From Pegea sp. RAD2-039 (taxonomy: Eukaryota > Chordata > Thaliacea > Salpida > Salpidae): DNA of 64,000 nt. Within the stretch, counting starts at the first letter, position 1, and each line of letters starts with the position of its first letter. The position numbers were made by a program, and so were the translations under genes. Of this stretch, positions 45,901 to 57,589 are shown piece by piece. Location: the NCBI GenBank assembly GCA_034620365.1, contig JAQGEQ010000011.1, positions 682,001 through 746,000 of the forward strand. Direction: 5' to 3'. The notes under the pieces were generated by a model, which saw only the letters and a list, made by a program, of their open reading frames with translations, made no database searches and was not told the DNA's origin.

Positions 45901-48900
45901 TATTTCAGTTGCAGGTATTATAAGACTTAATTATTACTACAGTTGCTTATAATTTTAAATACATTTAAGATCTTGCTAATGTATGCAGAACCTATCAATA
46001 TCAATTTAACGCAAGTAAAGTAATTGAATTGAGAGCCCCCAGTACTCATTAAGTTAATCAAAAATGTGGTTTAATTTTCAGTTTCATGTTTGCTTTCACC
46101 TGGAAATCTAGGACTTGATTAAACTTAATTTTAAACAGAAAATAGTTTTGATTTGCTATAAGATATAGGTAAAAGAAAGAAATTCAATAATTATAGATTT
46201 GGTCAATCGCTTTAACTCCTTGTCATTTTGATTGAAAATAGTTTTATTTACCATCATGTCAAGAGTTTAACGTTTGAAATTAATTCATTTCCCATATAAT
46301 TGCAATAAATTAAACTTTTGATGGAAGCAAAAGTCGATATTTTCATTTTGAAATTCAATTATTTTTTACAACTTAAATTTTTACCATCAACAACATTGTG
46401 AGAACACTTGTGAAAATAACCTTTGTAAAATAATATACAATTATGTAAAAAATGTTGAAGAATAATCCTATATTTTAAAAATCAAATGTAAATGTTTTCT
46501 AGAAAAATAAAAAAATTAAATCTTTTTAAAAGTCCTAAACATTTTGAAAAAAAATCCTTTGCACTATGAAAAATAAAGGACAGACACTAGTGAATTTTGT
46601 GTGTACATTTTAAGTAGAAACAGTATGAATAATCATTATCGTTGAACTGTTTTTGTTGTTGTAAAAAAAGTTTCATCGTAAAACATTTCTTATAAATAGT
46701 AGTTTTCGTTATTTGCTATCTTAGCTAGTTAACTTACCTTTTAATTTCAACTTTATTTTGATTCCAAACGCTTTCTAGTTGGCAAAAGTTCGGATAGAAT
46801 GATAACATTTTGCTACAAAATTTGTTCTAAAAAACTGATTACACTTACCTGGAATTTAATTGGAAAGTGTGATTTACTGTTTCAAAAATTCCCAACAAAG
46901 CTGTGATTAATCTTTAATTTTTCACTTTTATCAAGAATTTGATAATTTATTCCCTTGAAATAAACTATTAATTTAGCTTACCTCTCAGTCATTATTCATC
47001 AAATATGATAATTATCTCTTAAGATTAAACTTTTATGAGTGCCTTAACTTTTAGGTAAATTCAAAAGAGCAATACTTCAAAGTGGATCGCCATTATCTTC
47101 CTGGGCTTTTGAAGAGCAACCTGAGAAGTCATTTTACTCTTTTGTAAATAGTAGTAAAATAAACTGCTACAAAAATACTACACAAAGAATAATTGAATGT
47201 CTGAAAACGAAACATTGGAGGTACAAGTAAAACTTATTTTTTCTTAGAAATACGATGCTTGTGAATAGATTAAGCGTATAATAAGCCAATTTAGAGATTC
47301 GCTAGGTGATAGAAAAGAGTTAATTCAAATAACTTTCAAGATCACTGCATTAATCAATAGTTGTAAAATGTATTTATTGTGAATATTATTGTTTGAAATA
47401 TTCTTATCAAGTAATAATCAATATACTTTCCTTGCAGATTTTATAAATTAATAATTTATTAATATAGAAATATCTCTTCAAACATAATTTCAAGATTTGT
47501 GAGTGATTTGATGCTATGCTTTCTCCGAGTTTGTATTTTTTTGAAACTTTTAATCAGCTTTAAAATTTAATTTCCATTTTTTTTATTTGAATTCTTTAAT
47601 AATTTAGTTTCAAAACTTTTTTTTTTGAAACTTATTTTCAAAATATGTTAAAAACCATCTACAATTGATTCAGGTAAAATAGATGATTACAAAGTAGAAC
47701 AAAAATTGTTAGGTTTTAATTTCATCTGACTGTTACAAAAAAATAGCTTTTGATTTACACATCAAGGGATTTAATATTAAATTTAAATAGATGTATACCT
47801 GAGTTTAATGTATAATAACAGTTTAAGAACTTTTATCAAATTGCTACTGAATTAAATGATTGATTAGACATGATTTCTACTTAAAAATTCTATAAGTTAT
47901 ATCTGCTTAAGTCATTTTATATTTGAACTGTGAAACAAGAAGTCAGTAATAATTACAATGTTTTAAGCAGAAGAAGCTTAATTTACATTCAAATTGCTTT
48001 CCAAATGGTTGCGATACAAATAAGAAACTAAATTATAAAATTAACAATTAAATTAAGTGACATTAAACTAAAATTGTTTTACAAAAGTATCCTACTTAGA
48101 GTTCAAGTAGCGTGAAAGGTATTCAAGTAAGTCTTATAAATGCAAAACTAAGCTTGTAATGACAACATGATCACACAATTTCAAATCATAGCAAGCTTCT
48201 AAAAAAGCGCTGATAACAATGATCCGCACCAAAAAGAATTTGAAAACTGTAGGAATTACATTAATCACAAACTCTTGTGAAATATGTGGCAACAGTAAAA
48301 GCTCACCTAGCAAAAATTATTCATTAAATAATTCTACTAAAACTCTACAACTAATTACTAATTAGCATAACACATCAACATACAAAAAGGAAGAAAAGCT
48401 AGAATAATATCGTTTTTTTTGACAGTTCAGAATGAGACTTTTCTTAAACTTTGACATTTAAGAGGGTGTGTTAATGTTTCTATATTAATCTCTAGAAAAA
48501 ATTCGGTACAAAGCTCAAAACAAATTTAATCGGATTACTTGTTCAAATGTACAATTGTGCAAAAAATTGTCAGAAAAATATACAACAGTCAATGCAAAAC
48601 ATCATACTAACCTTTATTCAATATTTGTTTACATTTTCTAACGTTTGTTTAACCTTAATAACACTTAAAAATTTTCCGAGTTTCTGTAACTCTTGTCAAA
48701 AATATCACGATAATTTGTTATTGTGTTTCGCTATTAGAAAAAATGAGATAAAAATTTGATTTTATAAGGTCGTGTGTAATTGCATTTTTCTTTCACGGTT
48801 TTTTTCTAATTTCACAATTGTCAGATTTCAGATTACTTTAATTGCGAAAATCTGTAATCTTATTGAAGTTTTCAGCTTAGTTTGATTTCATAATCACTAT

Positions 48901-51900
48901 TGCAGCATCTATCTCTTCAACTTGTAGCAAAATAAATTTTCAATAAAACGTTGAAAATGTTACAAAATAGTTTGATTTAGTCTTTGAAAATCGGCTTATG
49001 AGTTAATGTAATTGTTTATATGTAAATACACGCAAGAAGTGTTTAATTTGTCAAACTTATTGGCTTATAATTTTTTAATTTTGATACTTATTATTGCTAC
49101 TAAAATAGATTTATTTGTTGCTAAAAAGATTTTCTTTGGTGTGTGTTTGTTAGCTTTGATATTGCTTTCTAAATCATCATCAAATCTAACTATTCATAGA
49201 AGTAAGTGCTTTAAAAACTGCATTTTAAAGTCGAAAGTAGCAAAAATAAAACATTAAATTTTATAATAATTACATAACATTCTTTTGTTAACAAGCAAAG
49301 TTTGAAAATACCACATTAATAAAGGTTAGTTATAAATCAAATGTTAGTAAACAAAATGTCAATAAAAGGTTGCAAAACAATCTTAGTGTCTTTTAAAGTA
49401 AAATTTGTTCTTAATAAACTTTAAAAAAGTATAAAGATAGCAATAAATCGCTGTGATAATACCTAAACGAAAGAATTCAAGCTATAGTCATTAAGGTTCT
49501 ATTTGCATTACAAAGGATTTCTACCGTTAACGATTGATGGTGGTACCGTTACCCTGAACGAATAAATCGTTAAAAATGACAAAAAACTGGACCTTTAGGG
49601 TTACAAAAAGCTTTAGAAAAACGACAAGAAAAAGCTTTCATCTGAAATTTAACTTAAGTAAAACAAGAAGTATTTTTCAAGTAACGATAGCGCTTATACA
49701 AAAACTATTTCTTTTAAAAGGAATTAAGCATCTTACAGTGTAAGTTCATTTACATTAGCTCTGATTTTTCTTTCTCAGCGTTTTAGTAAATGCAGTTCCA
49801 AGTGATTTGGAGGAACCTTGGAGATTTTTACCTGTTGTGGATCATGATCTTCTTACAAGAACTCCTAGAAGATTAATGGAACAAAAAGAATTTATCAATT
49901 ATGAAGTAACTTTTTTCAACTTCTTTCAACGATAATGGAATATTTTTACTTAGCTAGAAATTGATTTGCTTTAAGCATGTCTCTTAAAGCTAAAGTACAG
50001 TACTAAATCATTATTCAATTAATTATTATGAAAAAATACTATTACATAAGATTTTAATTTAAAAACAAATCAACAAGCTAGTAATACAAACTGAGAAGGC
50101 GCTACAATAATTCAAACAAAAACCATAAATTGTCCTGAAAACCATCTTTGTGTTAATGTTGTTAGGGCTTGTTTGTTTTTGTATATAGCTTGAAGTTTAA
50201 TGTACAACGCTTTGATGTTCTTAATAGCCATATTAAAAAAAATTGTTACAGTTTAACAATAATTTAAGCAAATGCATTGAACTGCAAAATAGTATAAAGG
50301 TCTATTCATTTTATTATGGCGTATAAAAAATAGATTTATGTTGTTTCTATGCAACTTGAAAATGCATACCTGAAAATTGCTATAGTCATAGCTAAAGCTT
50401 ATGAGCGTACATCTAAGACTCAAACAACATAAGAGATTTTAGTTTATGCGGCTTATTTACATAAAAAATGAAAAAAATGAATCATATTTCTTATTTTGCA
50501 ATGATACAATCATTCTTTTATAAACTACTTTAGTTTTGATTTTGTTCACAATAATTTTCGGAAGGTTTTAAGACTTAATATTTTTATGAAACAACGAAAA
50601 CTAAAGTAAATTGAAAAATCTTCAAACTAAGTTTTAATCCAACAAAAGTTCTGATAAATGACAAATTAAATTCAGCGACCGGAAGCGATAAGTTCTAAAC
50701 TTCTAGAAGTTTGAAGTATCTCGATCACAAAATCGAATCTTTAAATTATAATTTGAAATCTTTTATATTTTAAACACCTAAGAAGTTTTGATCAGGTGAT
50801 TGTAACGCAGGTCATGATCGGTGTCACGTCAGACAATGGGTTTGGCTATGCACAAAGAAGACTACGTCTCGTACTGAATGAGTCGTGTAACATGGCAAAT
50901 GGCTTCAATGAAGAGGGCATCTACAAACAAGAAAACTATATTGGTGATGTCGTTAACTTCGTTTCAAAATATTTTAATAGCACAAATTACTCTGATGTGA
51001 TTTGTCACATTATCGGGTTCACTTACACACAATGGAATAAACAGTGAGAATCAAATAGTAATAACCTCAGCTAGTATCAAAAAGATTTCTTTTCAGACTA
51101 AGTAATTATAGCTGGATGAAATCTTTGATTGATCTTTACACAGATCTTGAAATTGTTCTTCCAGCAATTCAAACTGCTGAAATTCACTCATATGGAGCTA
51201 ACCCCACGTACTTTTATACTTTTGACCAAAATCCAGGTATCCTAAGACACTAATGTAAGCCTTTATTCTGCATTAATCCTTAGGAAAGAGTCCAAGTAGG
51301 AGTTGGCTTGGAGCAGTTCACGGAGAGGAGCTTCCTTATATCTTTGGGGCTCCTTTTGTAGATAATGGAAAGAATTGGTATCCTTACATATTTGATCAGG
51401 ATGATAAAATGCTGAGTGATGCTTTAATTACGTACTGGGCAAATTTTGCCAAGAATGGGTAAGGATTCTTGGTAAAAAATCATGTAAAGAATTAAGTGAA
51501 ATAATTACAGGAATCCTAATAACGGAGAAAGTCAAAATACGGATTTTTATACCGGGACACCAAACGCCTTTCAGAATATAAAGTGGCCTCGATACGATAA
51601 TGACACAAAAGAGTACTTACAAGTACTCTACAAGCCACAAATTAAAAACTATTACAGAAGAGACAAGATGGCCTTCTGGAGATCATTTATTCCAACTTTA
51701 AGAAAGGTTTAAGTTTGAAATTTACGTTAATCCAACAAAATGTGAACTGTTGCAGCTGTTTTCCTACAAACTATTACATTAGCTTATAAGTATTTGCCTT
51801 GAGTATATCTGAAACGTTAGACGAGTTATTTTTAAAATAGTGAACAAAAAATTCAATGTCTTATAGCTTGCTTTATCAAACAGTGTTAAGCCTTTTGTGT

Positions 51901-54900
51901 TTACCTTATGCGTGATAATTTTCGTAATAACTCCTAAAAACTAATTTTATTTTTACATCAAACACTGTAAACAAAACAGCAAAATATTTGCTTTAAAATT
52001 CACTTTTATCTGCTTTAGTCAATTAACAACAGCTTTTGGTATCTTTTCATCTTTTAATTTCACGAGTTTCTTTTTATCATTTACTTTCATTTTACTTAGT
52101 GTCTCTTACAGCTCAAGCATTTTATTTGTATTATAAAATCAAACAAACCTAACTTTAATAGTTTTCTGTTGTGATTTAAATATTAGCTTTTCAATGTTTA
52201 AAGAATAGATAAAAAACTTTAGTAAACGTAGAAAAGAATTTATTACTCAAAATGTTTCTACTTTGAAATTAAAAACCAAAAAAGCTTTTTATTTCATTAA
52301 GTTAAAGTAAAAAAATATCGGATTTTTCTTGCAACCAAAATGAACAAGAAGAAAACTTCAAATGATTTAACTGAAAGTAATAAATTACAGCAATCCCTTT
52401 AAATCGATTAAAACTTGTAATTTAAGCTTACATATCATTGATGTTAAAAAAAGCTTTGTCGTGATGAAAGTATTTTTACTTTTGGTGCTCAAAATTAAAT
52501 GCTGTGCTTCTATTATCATGTAAAGATTTCTTCAAATACTGTTTTAAAACCTATCTTATATGAAAAAGTCTGAAAAACAACCTTAATTAGTTTTTTATTG
52601 TAATTGTCTTAATTGTAAATGATTGTTTGCCTTATAAATTAAATTTTTAAGTCTGCTTGATTAAACAGCTTTTAAAAATATCTTCAGCACGTTTCTCAAA
52701 CATCTATTAGAAAAATCTCAACATTTTCCATTAGTTATGTCTTATAAATCAAATAATATGTCATTCAGTTCATATAACTGGTTCTTATATCTCATTTTTG
52801 CACAGAACAAGGAGCCTGAAAAAGAATGTCTTCAGCCATCTCAAAATCCTGTAACAGAAAAATCTAAAGCCCAGTCCAACAGCTTCAAGTACTTTTAATC
52901 TTCAGATTATTTGATTGCTTCTTTTGTTTTAGATAAACTTAAAAACGTTAGGAAGTTTAAAATATGGGTCTTTAAATTATGACTTCATTTATTCGCAAAA
53001 GCAATTTTTACTTCAAACTTTGATCAAATTGAATAAATTTTAAAATAATTTTTTTTATGTATTAGAATAAGTTCACTAGCATTAACCCTCAAATGTCAAG
53101 AAGTTTGAAAAATATTAATTTTCTTAATTTAAACTTTGTCAAAGAAATTTTGTTCTTGAATTAGTAAACGATTATCACAAACTTTTCACTATAAAAAAGT
53201 AATTGTAGGCCAATTAAAGTTTGTTGCATAGCTTATAATAAGATTAAAATGCAGCTCAAAATTATATTTTTTAAATGTAAAGATATTCAAACCATTCTTA
53301 CCTTCCTCTAAAATTTTTTTATAAAGTTGATATAGGGTAGCTTATTATATTAATAGGATAGCTATATTATAGCAACTAAAATTAGTATCTGAGAATAAAT
53401 TTGAAATATAAATTTAGTTTTTCATTGTAGATATTTCAAACATCCTATAGTTTGAAAATTACAGCTAAATGTTTTTAGTAGCAACATTTATAGAATGAAT
53501 AATTGAATCTCTAGTCCTGCCACAGGGGCTTAACTTTCATAAAATATTTTTTGTTAATTGATTAAGCAACCTTTAAATTTTTGATTTCATACTCTTGAAA
53601 TTGGTATGTGAGCTTATAATTGTGAGGTTTTGTGCCAGCCATAATGAGCTAATATGCTTTCTTTCTAGTAGAGAAGCAACTACACCAAGCTGTCAAGAAA
53701 AAACAAAAGTGGACTCTCTTTGTAAAATTGTGGCTATTTCGATTGCTGTGTTCTTCTTCTGTATTAGTGCAATAATTTTTGCTCTGATGTCATATCAAAA
53801 AGATAAGCACCGTTTCCAACTTGAAGTAAGTTTATGAAAAAAAAAATCAGTTTGATTTAAAAAAAAATATAATAAAAACTATCCTTGATTCCATTTTATA
53901 TTATCAGTTTACATTATAAAGTTTATATTATAGAGTGTTTTTAGGTCCTTCAAATTATTTAATTGTTATTTATATTTTAATAAAAAACGGCAGGACTCCA
54001 ACAAATTCTTTGTTTTAAATATTTAAAATACTTGATAGCCTAAATAGATATTCTAAAATGTGTTTAGCAAAATTTTATCGTATTTGTACTGTCTAAAGTT
54101 CATATTTGTCAAACATTTGATATTCAATGAATCATCACAAAAGACTTTCCTCTTACTCACAAGTCAAAGCTTCTAGACTTAATGTTTAGAAGTAAAAAAT
54201 TCACGGGAAGCAATAAAAGAGTAAAAAATGTTGCTTCATACAGCTGAGCAGTTTATTGTAGCTAAATTTTGCCCAGACTGTTTTAGCAGACGGAAATCAA
54301 ACCGGTGATCAAATTATAAAGCTTCTTCTTAGTAATCGTTAAATCCGGTCGAATATTAATCGAGATTTAACGCTAATTAAACCATCTCTCGCCCTTACTG
54401 ATATTTTCAAAACTTATGATTAATGATAATACCTTCTATAGAAGTTGCGGACCGATCTAAAAGGAAGTCAAAAGCGAGAAAAAACCGAAATCGAAAAACC
54501 ACATCTGGAAAATAAGAAGAAGATTATAGATGAGAAAAGTCCTCAGCCTAATAAAAAGCTTTCAACTTCATCAGGAGCACCTTTGCCTGCTGCACCTATG
54601 GATCATGTAAGAACACTTCCCATGAAATCATGTCTCAAAGTAGGAGGAAGTAAGGTGCCTGCTGGACCGGATCTTTGTAAAGTGAGAGTCACACAGGTGG
54701 CCACATCGCCATCAAATCTCTCAGGTCAAGCGACCTTTGGGCATGCAAATACAATGAGGTCACAAGTGATCTCCACTGAGAGATTTGCGGAGCTAGAAGG
54801 GATTCGTTGCATCACTTTAGGAAGACGAAGATGTAATTCGGCGTTGGCAAGCACTTTACTTAAACAAGCTGATGACTCGATCAAATATCTTACAGAAACG

Positions 54901-55218
54901 ACCCGCCAACCTCAACCTCCTCCACCAGTTCATTTCATCCAATCACAAGTCTGCAATAGTGACTTGCTTGCATATAAGCCATTAGATGGATCTGTGCGCA
55001 GTCTAACGCTTAATCGTACAAATCATCGCGTTGGAAACGGTCCATATGGAAGCGTTTACACCACCCAGCGGCCACAGTTTCAATCCCAAATGATAGTTGG
55101 TCAGCATCAACAACTAGACAATGACCGTAAGCCACTCATTTGTCGGACGAAGGCTGGTAGCTTGAAGAGTTCTTTTCAACCTTCAATTAATGATGAAATC
55201 AGAACAAAAATTTCGTAA
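39922..55218 (+). CDS. NLGN-like: Neuroligin-like cholinesterase-domain adhesion receptor, 952 aa, 13 exons
   Basis: Exons: 39922-40207, 40276-40449, 44244-44402, 44546-44731, 47055-47220, 49779-49905, 50811-51043, 51097-51236, 51284-51458, 51511-51706, 52806-52888, 53669-53825, 54442-55218. All phases agree. Neuroligins are postsynaptic receptors that bind presynaptic neurexin. In order: signal peptide (1-28), FLGIPYAQ, SEDCLYLNIYVPG, LPVMLYFHGH, VVTFNYRLGVLGF, GNFGLYDQLQANDW, FKRAILQSGSPLSSW, PTYFYTF, GEELPYIFGAPF, TYWANFAKNGNPN, DKMAFWRSFIP. Then comes a stalk, one membrane helix (about 662-682) and a ~269-residue cytoplasmic tail. The nucleophile elbow reads FGSGAG (G250-G254), with Gly for the catalytic Ser; Asn375 sits where esterases have Glu; His503 remains. 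So it is an adhesion, not an enzyme, protein. The tail ends RTKIS, lacking a clear PDZ ligand. Gliotactin is the main alternative. Confidence 0.92.
40450..44243. other. Neuroligin intron 2
   Basis: 3.8-kb AT-rich intron. Apart from the small ORF at 43147-43341 I see nothing in it. Confidence 0.7.
43147..43341 (+). CDS. Possible small secreted peptide ORF nested in neuroligin intron 2
   Basis: 64 codons starting at ATG 43147. A Lys-rich N-terminus, then VFLKIVLFILCLGTNVISS, which looks like a signal peptide or membrane anchor, then a polar 28-residue tail with two N-glycosylation-type sites (NES, NST). The frame ends TTTAG, and TTTA/GTAAGA is also a good donor, but its phase does not fit neuroligin exon 3, so an alternative neuroligin first exon is not supported. 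Chance ORFs of this size occur in the window. Confidence 0.22.
   Translation: MKNVINFIYYKIKINVFLKIVLFILCLGTNVISSNESYVTIEKHAHKQTNKNQLLLNSTSLTEL
44732..47054. other. Neuroligin intron 4
   Basis: 2.3-kb AT-rich intron with no additional feature seen. Confidence 0.7.
47221..49778. other. Neuroligin intron 5
   Basis: 2.6-kb AT-rich intron. ORFs at 48547-48759 and 49012-49257 lack motifs and an ATG start at their named ends, so they are taken as chance. Confidence 0.65.
49906..50810. other. Neuroligin intron 6
   Basis: Two acceptors are possible at its end, ATCAG/GTG at 50794/50795 and ACGCAG/GTC at 50810/50811, both in frame. The second gives INYEVMIGV, aligning with LNYDIMLGV of vertebrate neuroligins, and is preferred. 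The first would add VIVTQ minus overlap, five residues. Confidence 0.6.
51707..52805. other. Neuroligin intron 10
   Basis: AT-rich intron before the juxtamembrane stalk exon, with nothing else seen. Confidence 0.65.
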
Positions 55219-55727
55219 TAAGCAACTTTCTCAGCACCAAAACTCGCATGAGCCATAATTGTTCATGTGGAAGAACTAATTCAGACTAGAAGACACAGAA
55301 GAAGAAGAGTATCTTTTTAATTTATGTACAGATTTATCATAATCATAATCAAGATTTTCAGTGAAATCTGCAGTTTCTAAAAAAAGATTTTTTGGCGTTT
55401 TAAACCGCAATTTTGTAAATTAATTTTTTATGAGAATATTTTTTAGCTTTACATTTTTGCGTGGTTTTTGTTGTGGATAAATTTGATAAAAGTTAAACAA
55501 AATTCTATTCTACGTCTTATCATTTTATAACAAATTATTAAGAACAAATCTTACAGTGTACTTAATATACTTATTCTCAAGGTACGACTTAAACACTTCC
55601 AAAGTCTGATAATTCTTTGTTAGTTGTTAATCTGATGAGATTCAGCCTGTAAATGAGAGTTTTTAGGTTTTTGGTTTTGAGTTTTTTGGGTTTGCTGCAA
55701 CTAATCTTTCAGATTCATTTTTCTGAT

Positions 55728-55733
55728 AATAAA
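55728..55733 (+). other. Candidate poly(A) signal of neuroligin
   Basis: AATAAA about 510 bases downstream of the neuroligin stop, the first good match in the 3' flank. Confidence 0.4.
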
Positions 55734-55739
55734 GTTTTA

Positions 55740-57220
55740 CAAAGCTTATAACAGTTTAATAAAATAAAAATCCCACCAAAACTGTTCATCAAATTGTAAT
55801 TTGAAAATGATAATGAAATAATAACCAACATATAATAACTATAATAATAAGAACTTTAACAACTGATCTTTAATTGTAAATTTATCAATTTTTTAAACAA
55901 ATAGAATTTTAGTACTATTATAGCATTTTCAGAAATAATTTCTACAACTTTTTAGTAAATAGTAATTTTCATAAGGATATTTCCAAAAAAAAGTACGTTT
56001 AAGTATTAATAAAGACAAGTTATACTAAAAAGTTTCATTCGATACTAATAAGTTATATAAAAATTCAAGTACTAATCGCCAATATTTATATACCAGAGTA
56101 AGTTTAACTTAAAAAAGTTTTAAATTTGACCAAGCTTATACATTTAAAAATATGAAATTATATATAATCAATTTAAACTGGTGTTTGAACTAAAACAACA
56201 AATCTTGAATCTGTAAAAACATAGAAAGCAGTGATTTCAAAAAATATATTTTATAAAGAGGCTTTTATAGCACTTTTAATTCACTCATAAATTAAGATAT
56301 CAATTAAAATTCTATTTGATTATATTCTTTAATTGATTTGTAAACTTAAGTTTTACTTGATCTTAATGTTTTGATGACAAATGTTTTTAAAATGTTTGAT
56401 AAAAGATAAATAGATAAAAGATTCTTTCATATAAAGTCTTTGATAAATCTAGTTTATATGCTGAAGGAAAGGCTTTAAAATTCAATTTTCAATATTTAAA
56501 AGCAATTTTTTCTAATTTAGAACAATGTTTTTGATTATCTGCTATAGTGATTGATTTTCTTACGATTACTTAATAACTTCATAAAACTGATAATTTAACA
56601 AAAAGTCAGGTATTGTATCTAAGCTTTCTTAAATTTTGTTTAACAATAAATTTTTCTTGATTTTGTAAAAAATATATCTTACCTTAGGTACAGATATTTT
56701 GAAGACTTTCAAACTTAAACTGTTTGTTTTCAGTCAATTATAACAATGTTATGACTTTTATGTTTGGTAATTAGACATTACAGTGTTAAATTTCCTTCAA
56801 ATGAGCTCAATAATGGTTTCCAAAAATTTTGAGAAAAACTATTTGAATGACAGTCGAATCTTTAACTAAAGTTTTTTCTTTCCATTTTTACTCTTAATCT
56901 AATAATTTAGTTTCTTTAAAAATATGAAAATTTAGTTTTTATTGAAGACTCATAAAGCAAATGAAATTATCAAACTTTCCAGTAGCTCTTCATAAATGAA
57001 AACTATTTATTTTAAGATTCTACTATATTTTAATTATACAGATTGGATTGATAATTTCAATGCACTTGTATATATAATAAAAGTACTATTCACTTTTTTG
57101 TGTGAGTGTAGTAAGTGCGACATTAAGATTTTATAAAATTTGGACTTTAAATTAATGGTTTTGAATATAAGATGCACTTAAACTTTGAATTACCTATTTA
57201 AATAATAAAAAAAAGAAATA
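55740..57220. other. AT-rich intergenic region, no gene seen
   Basis: No supported exon or repeat on either strand. Confidence 0.4.
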
Positions 57221-57224
57221 ACTT

Positions 57225-57585
57225 GCCTAGGCGGAGAAGAGCCATGCTGTAAGCTAGGGCAGAAATTATGGATTTCCAGTTGTTACCCATACAGCAGGAT
57301 TCCACTATCCATGCCAGCAAGATTATGCAGCGGAACAGACAGATTGGTGCAGCTACGCCCGGCTGGCGTCACAGGAGCTACCAGAACAACACTGAGTACG
57401 GTTATGAACTGCCTTTGAGGCTCCAACTCCGGCTTTGAATTCGACCTATTTGAATTCTACTATCCGGGTTTTTTGTGAACTTTACCTTATCGCAATTAAG
57501 GAAAAAGATGTACGCCTGGGCTCGAACCCGAGACCTTCCGTGTGTTAGGTGGACCTGATAACCGCTACACTTCAAACACAGACTG
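57225..57585 (-). mobile_element. tRNA-Val-derived SINE, copy 2 (full head plus body)
   Basis: On the minus strand the head (57581-57511) reads GTGTAGCGGTTATCAGG, CCACCTAACACACGGAAGG and GGTTCGAGCCC. This is the arrangement of a tRNA-Val with AAC anticodon: box A, CCTAACAC anticodon loop, box B. Anticodon-stem mismatches and lack of acceptor pairing show it is not a working tRNA. A linker (57510-57415) follows, then the ~180-bp body shared with 12540-12735. A tRNA head plus conserved central body is the standard SINE plan, with transcription by Pol III from the internal promoter. Confidence 0.8.
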
Positions 57586-57589
57586 ATAC

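Noticed and set aside
57511..57581. Functional tRNA-Val gene
   Set aside because: Anticodon-stem and D-stem mismatches, no acceptor-stem pairing, and continuity with a SINE body.
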